A stretch of 64,000 bases of DNA from Symbiodinium natans (lineage: Eukaryota; Sar; Dinophyceae; Suessiales; Symbiodiniaceae). The notes beneath the pieces were generated by a model. That model saw only the letters and a program-made list of their open reading frames with translations, did not search any database and was not told the DNA's origin. The stretch is taken from the NCBI GenBank assembly GCA_905221605.1, contig CAJNDS010002226.1:392501-456500 (forward strand), given 5' to 3'. This document shows positions 1 through 9,569 of the stretch, piece by piece. Each line of letters opens with the position of its first letter. Within the stretch, counting starts at the first letter, position 1. Made by a program: the position numbers and the translations under genes.

Positions 1-239
1 ATCGTAAGAATTTGTCGCGTGGCGCGCCTTCAATATCTTTTGCGGGTCTATGCAGACCGTTTGAAAAAAAGGCCACAAGCAGCCTCGACTGCTCGGGTCG
101 AGGAAGAACTAAACAGGGTCCCCCCCCCCCTTTGAGGCCTTCTTAAGGGTCGGGGAAGCTCTAAACAGTGTTTAGGGTTTGGGGTTTGGGGTTTAGGATT
201 TAGGGTTTAGGGTTTAGGGTTCCCCCTTTCGAGGCCTCC

Positions 240-600
240 GCAAGCTCCCATCCTCCCGAGTCCCGCGCACCCCCTCCCCCCCGCCTGCCCCCACCGGAAA
301 ACTGGCTGAACCCACACCAGGACCTGTACGCTCTTGCTGACTCTCGGTAAAGACATGCTGAATTGGGAGTTTAGGGTCTCGAAAAAAGACTCGCACTTCC
401 CTACAAACCTGCAACCCTAGGGCCCTCCTAAACCTGAATCCCCAAAACCTAGCAACCCTACCCAAGTTCCCGAACCCCAACCCCCGAACCCCGAAACTGC
501 GAGATACCCCTGAAACCCAAAGCCGAGACACCTCGGCTGCCTCGTCGGGCGGCGCCGGGGTCTTGTTCGCCGTGGTGGGCGTCTCCTCCTGGACGTCAGG
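240..600 (-). CDS. Candidate exons of unknown function
   Basis: About 540-600 encodes DVQEETPTTANKTPAPPDE and about 265-400 encodes VFFRDPKLPIQHVFTES then QQERTGPGVGSASFPV on the minus strand. Both read as protein. No family recognised. Further left, 1-115 contains another open minus-strand stretch (CLWPFFQTVCIDPQKILK). Confidence 0.32.
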
Positions 601-1070
601 CTTTTGGGGTATTAAGGAATTTGGGGGTTAGGGTTCAGGGGGTTTATGCATTTAGGATTAGGGGTTGGGGGCTGCAGGGCGCCTGCAGTTGAACAGGCTC
701 TTGGTGGGGTATTGTTCTTAGCCCTTGAAGCTCCTACGAGGGGTTGTTCAAAATCATGATCCGGTGTTGCGCTGAGTAGAAGAGGTACAATGCACAAGCT
801 ACTCACATACGTAGTGCTAAGAGCGGAAACCGAAACAGAAACCTGAGGGCACTTACAACCCTACTTATAGTTGACCTTGATCCTTGAAGAAGGCCCTAAA
901 TGAACACAACAAGCTTCAGAACCAATGCTTTGGGCATGCCCTACATCCTGAATCCTAAACTCTATTGCCAACTGCGACAACACATTTTCCGGAAACCTTG
1001 AAACCGAAAAAGCCCCTAAACCCTATGCCCCAACAGTGAAGACATCCCATCCTTGGCAACCCTGCACTTT

Positions 1071-1139
1071 CTAGGTATCCTCCGCTTCGCTTGCGCGGCT
1101 AAGGCGAAGCGCCAGGTCCATCTGCTCTGCAAAGGACAT
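1071..1139 (-). CDS. Short candidate terminal exon (MSFAEQMDLALRLSRASEAEDT)
   Basis: Encodes MSFAEQMDLALRLSRASE and AEDT followed by TAG on the minus strand. The sequence is protein-like and helical. It could instead begin at an acceptor upstream of the Met, and it may follow the 1191-1523 exon. Confidence 0.35.
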   Translation of the reverse strand: MSFAEQMDLALRLSRASEAEDT

Positions 1140-1190
1140 CCTGTCAGCTTGCCCCCTGTGGAGGGTCTAGCAGGGTATAGGGTTTAGGGT

Positions 1191-1523
1191 CTAGGGTGTA
1201 GGTTGGGTTTCGGGCTGTTTAGGCAGAGCAGCCAAAAGTGCACTCATCGCCGCAAGGAACAGACATGTGTTCATCAGGAAGTTCAACACTGAAGTACTGC
1301 GGACCATGTCCTTAACGATGGCTGTGATGGACTTGCTGAAGCCCGCCTCGATTTTCGCTTCGGTTTTCAACCTGTCTTCCCAAGCGTTGGTGAGCCACAG
1401 CCTGTCAGTGCCCTCGTGCAGGCAATGCGGCTTTTTGAGTAGGGCAACGACGACGGCGTTCTCTACGATGTCATGCACCTCCTTGGTGCCTGACCCTTCG
1501 AAACTGCCGAAGTCCAGGACGCC
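1191..1523 (-). CDS. Candidate exon with a C-terminal membrane segment
   Basis: Minus-strand frame of about 110 codons encoding GVLDFGSFEGSGTKEVHD, IVENAVVVALLKKPHCLHEG, LWLTNAWEDRLKTEAKIEAG, then a hydrophobic stretch SVLNFLMNTCLFLAAMSALL and a stop inside TTTAGGG-like sequence. The hydrophobic stretch looks like a single membrane helix. An upstream island (about 1640-1690) encodes FAAPDRFRDLFDAG. No family recognised; probably the 3' part of a larger gene. Confidence 0.5.
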   Translation of the reverse strand, partial: GVLDFGSFEGSGTKEVHDIVENAVVVALLKKPHCLHEGTDRLWLTNAWEDRLKTEAKIEAGFSKSITAIVKDMVRSTSVLNFLMNTCLFLAAMSALLAALPKQPETQPTP

Positions 1524-1687
1524 ATGACATCGTGATCACGCATCTGCGCCCCAACCCTATGAGCCAGCCAGCATTTCTGGCGCGGCGTGTTTGATTGAGC
1601 GCTGCTCAAATATAGAGTCGGAGAAAATGAAGCTACACGCCGGCATCGAAGAGGTCCCGGAATCTGTCGGGCGCCGCGAAGGTTCTT

Positions 1688-1870
1688 TTTCTTCTTTCTT
1701 TTTGTCCCTGCCTTCCCTTGCTTCCTTTCTTCCTTCCTTTCTTCCTTCCTTTCTTCCTTCCTTTCTTCCTTCCTTTCTTCCTTCCTTGCTTCCTTCCTTG
1801 CTTCCTTCCTTTCTTCCTTCCTTCCTTCTTTCCTTCCTTCCCTCCTTCCTTCATTCATTCCTTCTTTCTT
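1688..1870. repeat. TTCC/TTTC microsatellite
   Basis: Pyrimidine tract of CTTCCTTTCTTC units on the plus strand. It produces open frames on both strands (Phe/Leu/Pro or Lys/Glu/Arg repeats) that I do not regard as genes. Confidence 0.95.
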
Positions 1871-2321
1871 TCTCTTCTGTTCCTAGTCAAAACCTACAGA
1901 AAGTATGGATTTTCATACGAAAAAACAAGAAAATGAACCAAATCCTGTGAAAATATAGAGGGAGTGGTGGTTTTCCTTGGGAAAACCAAGAAAATCGAAC
2001 CAAAAAAAAAAAAGTCTACCCTCCGGTCCCCTTAATATACTCCGAAAATGGCCGTTAAATACTTTTTGAGGGATCCTTTGATCGGGCGGCGCCAGCGATC
2101 TTGCGTCGAGGCTGCAACATAGTTTCGTTCCGGCCTATCAAAATACTTTCGAAAGCAGCCCCAGGCAGCCCCTCACTAGTTCAATCCCTCCTTGCGTGGT
2201 TTCCCCCGCAAGGTGAGAAAGCACCGCAGCTTCGACTGCTGCAGTTGTAGCCGTCTCTCGCACTGCGCCCTAGTGTGGGATCGTCGGTCGATGGTGCTTA
2301 CTCAAGAACGTTTGGCGCAAT

Positions 2322-2343
2322 CTTGCGACAAAATGGCTACAGG
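2322..2343 (-). other. Relic of a dinoflagellate spliced leader
   Basis: Minus strand reads CCTGTAGCCATTTTGTCGCA then AG. The dinoflagellate spliced leader is (T/A/G)CCGTAGCCATTTTG followed by GCTCAAG. Eighteen of 22 positions agree, including the 12 consecutive bases GTAGCCATTTTG and the final CAAG. The relic would head a sequence running leftward to about 2040 that I cannot identify, as expected if a trans-spliced mRNA was copied back into the genome and has decayed. Confidence 0.6.
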
Positions 2344-2644
2344 GTTTAGGGTTTAGGGTATAGATCCGCAGTCCCTAAACCACCCGTATATAACACCCCC
2401 CCCTGCCCCTCCAAAGACAAGAAATCTCCCATAAGCTCTCTACCCCCGAACTTCTCCCCCCCCCCCACCCAAAACGAAAAACGGCAACTCTTAAACACCG
2501 CGAAAACACCCCACCCAAAAACTTAACTCTCTACCCCGAAACCTCCTCACCATCCCCTCAAAAAAAATAACTCTCCAACCTCGAAATCTCTGGAACGAAG
2601 TAGAACATATTTGTTTGGTGGATTTTGGGATTTTGGCCCCCTCC

Positions 2645-3089
2645 CACCCAAACCCCAAACCCCAAGCCCCAAGCCCCAAGCCCCAAACCCGAAACCCGAA
2701 ACCCTAAACCCTAAACCCTAAACCCTCCCTAAACCCCTAAACCCCTAAACCCCTGAACCCCTAAACCCCTAAACCCCTAAACCCCTAAACCCCTAAACCC
2801 CCCCCTAACCCCCTAACCCCTAAAACCCCTAAACCCCTTAACCCCTAAACCCCTAAACCCTAAACCCTAAACCCCTAAACCCCTAAACCCCTAAACCCCC
2901 CTAAAAAAACCCTAAAACCCTAAACCCTAAACCCTAAAAACCCCCTAAACCCCTAAACCCCAAACCCCTAAACCCCTAAACCCCTAAACCCCTAAACCCC
3001 TAAACCCCTAAACCCCTAAACCCCTAAACCCCTAAACCCCTAAACCCCTAAACCCCTAAACCCCTAAACCCCTAAACCCCTAAACCCTA
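2645..3089. repeat. CCCCTAAA / CCCTAAA array
   Basis: About 445 bp, mostly the octamer CCCCTAAA with patches of CCCTAAA and slipped units; the last 145 bp (2945-3089) are nearly uniform CCCCTAAA. The octamer is a one-base expansion of the telomere heptamer that has itself been amplified. No exon seen inside. Confidence 0.95.
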
Positions 3090-3593
3090 CACCCCCTGAC
3101 CCCCACCTCTCGACCTCTTCCCGGGCCGGCTGCGCCGGCGCCGGCGCTGTGGCCTCGGCGGCTGCCTGCAATGAGCGTCTAGGGTTTAGGGGGTTTAGGG
3201 TTTAGGGTGCAGGGTGCAGGGTTTAGGGTGTAGGGTTTGGGGTTTGGGGTTTAGGGCTTGGGGTTGAGGGGTCAGAGATTTTCGGGTTGGAGGTCGGTCC
3301 TAGAGTCCATAGAGTGGCCGACAAAGTGCGTTCGAAAGTAGCTTCAAGGAGCAAGCAAGGCGCGAGTGTGGGCAGTGTAGGCGGCCCTATTCTTCTCTCT
3401 CGCACCACACCCCGGGGCGTTCGGGCGAAGCAGTGTTTCTGTACCCTTCTTGATGGATGCTTGGGCTGTAAGGCCTTCTTTTGGGTACCTCCTACTATAC
3501 AAGATGCACCTGGCCAAGAATGGATCCCACCCCCGCAGCTGTCCACCCCACCCGAAGACCACCTACTTACAACTCTCCGGGTTTCGGGCTTGG

Positions 3594-3770
3594 GGTTTAG
3601 GGTTTAGGGTTTAGGGTTTAGGGTTTAGGGTTTAGGGTTTAGGGTTTAGGGTTTAGGGTTTAGGGTTTAGGGTTTAGGGTTTAGGGTTTAGGGTTTAGGG
3701 TCTCAGGGTTTCAGGGTCTCAGGGTTTCAGGGTTTTAGGGTTTAGGGGTTTGGGGTTGGGGTTGATGCCT
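3594..3770. repeat. TTTAGGG array
   Basis: About 15 perfect TTTAGGG units (3594-3702), then variants TTTCAGGG and TCTCAGGG. Smaller TTTAGGG patches lie at 3180-3260 and a CCCTAAA patch at 3920-3995. Confidence 0.97.
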
Positions 3771-4108
3771 CGTACCTTGCACATTGGGTGACTGGCGCAA
3801 GGCCACTCGGCCGGCATGGCTCTTTTGGCGATTCTCGGCCTTGAAACCCCCAAGGCCCTTAAACCTCTTCGCCCGAACAACAAGCAGAAGACACCTAAAC
3901 TCCTGAAGCCCCCGCCCCCCCCCAAACCCCAAACCCCAAACCCCAAACTCTAAACCCTAAACCCTAAACCCTAAACCCTAAGCCCTAAACTCCTGAAGCC
4001 CTGCTCAAGGGAACCCAGCACCACGTTGCCTGGAGCCGCTGGTCTCGGGCGGTGGGCGCGAGGGCGGCCAGGGCCTGATTCCAGTCAGCTGTTGCTTTTT
4101 TCCCCCAA

Positions 4109-4218
4109 CCCCCCTTTATACTACCCACCCTACTCATGTCCCCCCTTAAATAAGCTTGATTAAGCTTAATTATTCCGAATAGCCTGAACAAGGGGGGAGG
4201 GGGTAGTATAGAGGGGGG
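4109..4218. mobile_element. MITE-like element, separate family
   Basis: 110 bp with 18-bp terminal inverted repeats, CCCCCCTTTATACTACCC at the left and GGGTAGTATAGAGGGGGG at the right, 17 of 18 pairing. The interior includes AAGCTTGATTAAGCTTAATT. No coding capacity. Confidence 0.75.
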
Positions 4219-5087
4219 TAGGAAACCCCTGCTATTTGTTGGTTTTCACTTGCTGGTGCTTAGGGAATACGACACGTATTTTGCGAAGGCGGTGGGGCGA
4301 TTTGAGGTGCATGGTTCCATGGTTTCAGCTGCCTAAACCCCCCCCCTCCCTCAAAAAAAACAAGCCTCAACCTTAAACCCTTAATGCTAAACTAGAAATC
4401 CCACACCTTGGACCCAAAAAGACGTGCAAAAACCCCAAGCCGCCTAAAACGCAACGGTTGAAACCCTAAACCCTAAACCCAAAACCCAAAACCTTAAACC
4501 CCTCTTACCTATCATAATTTAAACCTTAATGGCCCCCGTGGGCGGCAACGAATCCAGGCAAATGCCCACGAACTAGGCAAATGTCTAATTCGTGGGCATT
4601 TTTGCCTCTTTCGTTGGCATTTTTGCCTGCTTCGTGCATGTTTGCCTGGTTCGTGCCTGGTTCGTGGGCATTTTTGCCTGGTTTGTGGGCATTGTTGCCT
4701 GGTTTGCCTGCTTCATGGCCATTTCCCTATCCCCCCCTCCCCCCCCCTTCCCTCCCCAGAGTTTAGGGTGTCAAGGGTTTAGGGTGTCAAGGGTTTAGGG
4801 TCATAGGGTTTAGGCTTGGGTTTTGGGTCCGCTGGATTTTGAGCATTAAGCCGCCTGGGAATGTATTGAGTGAACTTTATATGTTCTTAATGTCATGGGT
4901 TTCTTGGGGTGGGTGGGTGGGTATTTTTGGGACTTGAAACCCTAAACCCGAAACCCTCCTTAATTAAGCCCTAGAAGGTTTTTTAAGGGGCTTGATTCCG
5001 CCAGCCTGAGGAAGCCTGAAGGGTTTTGGGTTTGGGACAAGCCCGCTTGCTCCAGACTCAAAAGAGCTGCACCTTCTGAAGCCCTGA

Positions 5088-5355
5088 CCCTAAACCCCAA
5101 GCCCCAAACCCCAAACCCTAAACCCTAAACCCTAAACCCTAAACCCTAAACCCTAAACCTAAACCTAAACTCCAAATAAACCTAAACCTAAACTCCAAAC
5201 CCGCAGCGCTTGTCTCAGCCTCCTCGGCTTCGATGGCTTCTCTGGCGCCTTCTGCGGGTGCGACACGGGGACTATGAAGGCTTCAGAGCCTCGCTATCTT
5301 AGGGTTTAGGGTTTAGGGTTTAGGGTTTAGGGTTTAGGGTTTAGGGTTTAGGGCT
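5088..5355. repeat. CCCTAAA and TTTAGGG arrays facing each other
   Basis: 5088-5200 is CCCTAAA with CCTAAA hexamers; 5298-5355 is TTTAGGG. The two are inverted relative to each other around 100 bp of single-copy sequence. Confidence 0.95.
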
Positions 5356-5453
5356 TGAAGCCCTGACAGATGAATGATCACTTGAAGCCCTAGGCTTCGG
5401 ACTCCCAGACTCGCCCTCAAAGCCTGTCCCGGTGCCCTACAAGCAAACACTTT

Positions 5454-5566
5454 CTTGGAGGTTCATGGGCACTTGTATGGAGGGTTATATATGTACCCCT
5501 AAATAAGCTTATAACCATAGTTAGCATACTTATTACCCTACTTAAAAGTGCCCATGAACCGCCAAG
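5454..5566. mobile_element. MITE-like element, family C
   Basis: 113 bp with 21-bp terminal inverted repeats differing at one position: left CTTGGAGGTTCATGGGCACT plus T, right AAGTGCCCATGAACCGCCAA plus G. The interior is AT-rich. No coding capacity. Confidence 0.8.
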
Positions 5567-6111
5567 CTTACGTCATGACGAAGTCGTCGCTTTGTGAAGG
5601 AACGTGGTCGCGACCTTGCCGCATAATCCCCCACTTTTTAGGGACACAAGTAGACGCAGCCTGGAACAACCATACCTTAACAAAATCGAGGAAATGCAGA
5701 GAACAGTCAAATCCCCAAGTAAATGGTCGTGAGTTTTCATAACTCTCAGCTGCTGTCCTGGCCAAGCAAACACCGCCTAAATAAAAATGCAAGCAGAACA
5801 AACCATTTGTAGCATCTCGTTCAGTCCTTCAAGATCCGCGAAACTGGGCATCCAGGAGACCCCATTGCAACGCAGCGAAGGATAATGTGTCGGTGCTTTC
5901 GGGTAGGTGAACGTGAAGCACCAGTGCGCGGCTTCGAAGGCACGACTTCCTAAACCCCGAAACCCGAAATCCCCAGAGCCTAACCCCCTCAAGGTTAGAG
6001 ATCCCCAGTCTTCAATCAAGAGGAGCCCGACACTCTGTAAGGGCTGAGGGTATTAGAGTTCGACTCCTCCGCTCGGCGGTGTGACCCTAATTGAAAGAAG
6101 CCTCCAACACA

Positions 6112-6333
6112 TTACCTCCCAATCCCCCTCACAAGAGCAAAGGCCTGGCTCTTGCTTTGGGGCCTCCGACGCCTGACAGCTATCAGGTCTGGTGAGTCTG
6201 GTGCTTGGAGTTTACCTCGAACAACCCGCTGAAAATTTACACCTGCACTGCAACTGCAACCCGACAGGTTACGAAACGAAGCCCCGGTGACACCCACAGC
6301 ACATGGCCTCAATGCCTTCAACCCACAACACAA
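6112..6333 (-). CDS. Candidate exon of unknown function
   Basis: Minus-strand frame encoding CCGLKALRPCAVGVTGAS, then FRNLSGCSCSAGVNFQRVV and a basic tail. Cys-rich. Another candidate at about 5815-5945 encodes EAAHWCFTFTYPKAPTHY then PSLRCNGVSWMPSFADLEG. No family recognised. Confidence 0.38.
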   Translation of the reverse strand: MCCGLKALRPCAVGVTGASFRNLSGCSCSAGVNFQRVVRGKLQAPDSPDLIAVRRRRPQSKSQAFALVRGIGR

Positions 6334-6592
6334 GACTTCTCCCTTGTGCGCTTCAGGGTTTAAGTTTAGGGGTTAGAAGAGGTTTTCTAGGTCCCGACAC
6401 CCCAAGTCTCTCGAAGGGTCGTGCAGGCCAATAGCCCGAACGCTGCTATACTCCCCATTTTGGAAGAAACTGTACATGGGCGCCCGAGATTCTATAGGGT
6501 TCATTTAAGCCCACAAGGTAGCTACGAGTAGCAAACCTGGATGCACGAAGCGTATGCCGCTGGCCGGTTCTTTCGACCTATGCAGCTCTGAG

Positions 6593-6790
6593 TCATCTCT
6601 GCCAAGTGCCCCCAAGTTTTGCGAAGCACATTTTCAGGTCTGCCTCCACCGCCCGCGTTTCGAACCTTACAGCTTCCATCGCCAGGGCAGGAATCTGCGG
6701 ACAGCATGCTCCCAGCACATTGTAGGCCTCGTGGCGCGAAAATGCCACCTTGAAAAGCAACTTGGCCACCAAGTCCCCTGGCAGCTCCAT
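6593..6790 (-). CDS. 65-residue ORF just downstream of GT31, weakly F-box-like
   Basis: From an ATG at 6790 it encodes MELPGDLVAKLLFKVAFSRH, then EAYNVLGACCPQIPALAMEA and a short tail to a TGA. The LPxxLxxKLLxxV...CC pattern resembles the start of an F-box, but it is too short and divergent to call. It starts 77 bp past the GT31 stop on the same strand and could be the first exon of the next gene or part of a 3' extension. Upstream the frame is open into the GT31 exon. Confidence 0.42.
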   Translation of the reverse strand: MELPGDLVAKLLFKVAFSRHEAYNVLGACCPQIPALAMEAVRFETRAVEADLKMCFAKLGGTWQR

Positions 6791-6866
6791 TTTCGCATGA
6801 AGTCGAACGGGTTTTTGTGGCGCCGCTCCAGAGCTGATCTTCGTGGTTTTGCCACAGACACCAGGC

Positions 6867-7388
6867 CTAGTCCCGAGCCGACGGATATCGCCCGCGCAGG
6901 TAGCGGTACGCACGCTGCAGGTCCGAGGCATTCTTGTATCCGTGAAAAGAGATGGCCTCCATGTCATTCACCCAGCACTGCGGTCTTACAGCACTGCAAT
7001 CGCGGTACCTGGTGGAGCACAGAAAGAGGTCATGCAGCCGGCCTTGCTCTAGCCAGTCTTCAATACTTCCCAGGCAGTGTCCAGAAGTGTCGGAAAGGTG
7101 CGGGAGCACCTCGCTGTTGAAGAGCGTCTGTCCCAACGGAGACACGATGCCGCGGTAAGGAAGGAGGTTCATCTCCTGGAAACAGAGCCCTGTGACCACA
7201 TCATCCCAGTGACCAGGCCACATTGCACAGTAGTGAGGAAGCCCACCAGAAAGTGCTGCATCATTTCCACCAAGGTGCTTGTGCACGACACCCTCTAACT
7301 TGGAGGTAAACGCCTGGGCTGCCACCCAGGGCAAGCAGATTCCCGCGCCGCCGTCTGGGAAAGCCCCAGACTGCCAGGCCATCCAGTA
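6867..7388 (-). CDS. GT31 terminal exon
   Basis: Starts after GAGGTGCAG with TACTGGATG and runs 173 codons to TAG. It contains FPDGGAGICLPWVAAQAF, HKHLGGNDAALSGGLPHY, WPGHWDDVVTGLCF and a Cys-containing C-terminal part ending RYLRGRYPSARD. By far the longest clean exon of the gene. It is free of telomere-like repeats. Confidence 0.83.
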   Translation of the reverse strand, partial: YWMAWQSGAFPDGGAGICLPWVAAQAFTSKLEGVVHKHLGGNDAALSGGLPHYCAMWPGHWDDVVTGLCFQEMNLLPYRGIVSPLGQTLFNSEVLPHLSDTSGHCLGSIEDWLEQGRLHDLFLCSTRYRDCSAVRPQCWVNDMEAISFHGYKNASDLQRAYRYLRGRYPSARD

Positions 7389-8583
7389 CTGCACCTCGCC
7401 AAGGTGAGTAGGGTTTTGTTGACATTTTGGGGGGCTTTTGGGCTTGGGGTTTTTTGACCCCCAATATCACGAGACTCCCCCACAGGCGCGGACGGTCCGC
7501 ACCTGTCCCAGGTACACCATGGACTGGTTGCTGAGGCAGTGCTGGCGAACAAACTGCCGGAAACGATCGGCCATGAACCTAGGGCGAGGGGAGGTGACAG
7601 GGAGGGACAGTTTTTCTTACCGCAGGTTCTTCATGACTCTAGGATACTCTCGGACTTGCATCCTGCACCACATACTGGTGCATAAGTAACCCTGGAGTCT
7701 GAAACCTAAGCTGAATACTCGAGAAACAGAGTGTCGGGGTCCAGCCGGCAAACGAAGTCTGTGGCCGGCTGCCTCTTCCCGATCCAGTGCCACACGGCCA
7801 GCCCCTTGCGGATCAGATTTGTCGTCTGAAACTGGTCCTGGAGAAATACGACTGAGGGTATATGTTATATATATATATATATATGTATTTATTTATTTGT
7901 TTTTTTATTTATTTATTTACGTATATGTATTTATTTATTTATCTATTTATCTATTCATTTATGCTTCTTATTCGTCGATGTGCTTGTTTGATACCTATTT
8001 GCTTTGATCCATTTACTTAAGGAGCCTGGGCCTTGCAAGGCTTCCGAACAGATGCCACGGTCCTTCAGGGCCGAGGAGTTGGTGGAGGGTGCATTGCCAT
8101 CTTGATCCGGGTGTGCCTGCATGACCCCGTAGTGGTTGGCCAGATTCCTTGTGGCTGCACTTAGGAGGGTAGCTATAAATTTAACATTTTAGCTACCTTA
8201 TGAAGAAACCCAATAAGCCCAAAAAGGCTAAGGATCTAAAGTTACAGTAAAGCACCACAAAGCTTCGTCACAGGCAGGCCGAAGAGTTTGGAAGGCTGGT
8301 TCTTCCGTGATGCGACATAAACCTGCACAGCACTTGGAAAGCCAGAAAACAAAGCCAGATAGTAGTAGCAACCCCCCCCCCCACCCCCCAAGAAGCTGCC
8401 ACAAGCAAAGGCAACAAACTTCTCCAAGAACAAGGAAGCAGCCTCGGTCGAATCACAGCCCTGAGTCCACGTGGCCCTTGCAGCTCTGATCAACGACCGA
8501 TCCTCCGGCAAGCGCGCCAGAACGGCGCAGCGGATTGTCGGGCGCCGGGTTCCGCGACAATCCTGGCGCGTTCTAAGTTCCAT
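6867..8583 (-). CDS. GT31-like beta-1,3-glycosyltransferase (fringe / core-1 type)
   Basis: Joined exons show the GT31 order of motifs: IRCAVLARLPEDRSLIRAAR then ATWTQGCD (family: ILCWVMTxPxxxxxxxxxvxATWxxRCD); DQFQTTNLIRKGLAVWHW; DFVCRLDPDTLFLE, with Asp-Pro-Asp as the metal-binding DxD; VMKNLRFMADRF; SMVYLGQ; then FPDGGAGICLP (family SGGAGYVLS) and HWDDVVTGLC (acidic DD). Exons: 8443-8583, perhaps one at 8038-8160, 7719-7837, 7621-7638, 7503-7578 and 6867-7388 with a TAG stop. These enzymes add galactose or GlcNAc in the Golgi. Introns of 80, 42 and 114 nt are GT-AG and keep phase. The ATG at 8583 has an in-frame stop upstream but gives no membrane anchor, so the true start is probably further 5'. 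Confidence 0.85.
7621..7638 (-). CDS. GT31 18-nt microexon
   Basis: AGTCATGAAGAACCTGCG lies between a TCCTAG acceptor and a GTAAGA donor. With its neighbours it gives LFLEVMKNLRFMADRF, matching the family TYVIVENLR segment. Both junctions keep phase, which supports so small an exon. Confidence 0.65.
7719..7837 (-). CDS. GT31 exon with the DxD motif
   Basis: Starts after TATTTCTCCAG, encodes DQFQTTNLIRKGL, WHWIGKRQPATDFV and CRLDPDTLFL, and ends CTCGA before GTATTC. The Asp-Pro-Asp is the probable nucleotide-sugar/Mn binding site. An alternative acceptor ten bases upstream (CCCTCAG) would add three residues. Confidence 0.82.
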
Positions 8584-8819
8584 GCCGCGAAGGCAGGAAT
8601 GCCTCTGGCAACTGTCTGAACTGATTGTTCAAACCAGGAACGGCCCTGAAACGCAAAACCCTACTATTACAGGAGGAGCCTACACCCGTAAACCCTAAAC
8701 CCTTTAAGCCCCTAAAACCCTAAAACCCCTATAAAGCCCTCAAACCCTTGAAGCTCCTAAAAACCCTCCTAAAACCCTGAAACCCTCAAACCTTCCGTCC
8801 GCCTCGGCCGTCCCCGCTG

Positions 8820-8945
8820 CTGGACCAGCTTGCGGGGGCCGGCGCTGCCAACTCAGCTCTTCCCCGCGCCGGTACGCGTCCACGGAGAAGAGGAGCTGTT
8901 GGAAGTGCTGGTAGTTGTCAAAACCTTGATATGGCATATGCACTC
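8820..8945 (-). CDS. Candidate exon of unknown function
   Basis: Minus-strand frame encoding YQGFDNYQHFQQLLFSV then DAYRRGEELSWQRRP. It ends against CCCTAAA-type repeats and lies 240 bp upstream of the GT31 first recognised exon, so it may belong to that gene. Confidence 0.45.
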
Positions 8946-9569
8946 AACAAGGCCCACTTCCCCAAATTGCCAGCCAGAGGGAGAATGCTTTGGGCTTCCG
9001 GGATCCAATCCAAGAGCAGGGAAGCAAAGACTGATTACCCACTGAAGCCTAAACCCTAAACCCTTCAAACCTAATCCCTAATCCCTAAACCCTAAACTCT
9101 AAACCGTAAACCCCACTGAACTCCTGAGAGCAGCCCTCTTGCGGCTTCAGAAGCCCCTCGCAAGTCGACGTCACAAGGCTCACAGACAGGCGCAGAATCT
9201 CGGTCCAGGCTTGAGACGTGCGCCAAGCCTTGGGCCGCAGCTGGGGTTTAGGGTTTAGGGTTTAAGGTTTACGGCTTAGGGTTTAGGGTTCAGGGTTTAG
9301 GGTTCAGGGTCCGAGGTATGTGAAACCTGGATCTCTCGCATGGAAGCCAAGCAGGTGAAACTTGCAACTGTTGAAGCGCATCAAAACAGGCATTCGGTGC
9401 AGAGTAGGTGCTCTGTACTTCATAGGTCGATTACCCATCTTTCATCGCGTTAGCTCGTCTTACGTTGGCAGGCAGCTCTCAGAACGGCTCGTAGGTTGAC
9501 ATTCGATAGGTTGGTCTTTCCGATGAGTCTCGTCTTGGAGGGTCGGGTTCTGATTCGTTCGGATCACAC

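Noticed and set aside
1718-1936. Phe/Leu/Pro-repeat and Lys/Glu-repeat ORFs
   Set aside because: Both are translations of the TTCC microsatellite.
3594-3702. A true chromosome end
   Set aside because: The TTTAGGG runs are short, internal, in both orientations and interleaved with exons, and the window does not terminate in an array.
6010-6095. tRNA-like stretch with GAGTTCGACTCC resembling a T arm
   Set aside because: I could not form acceptor, D and anticodon arms around it; the only stable stem (AGCCC/GGGCT) does not fit a cloverleaf.
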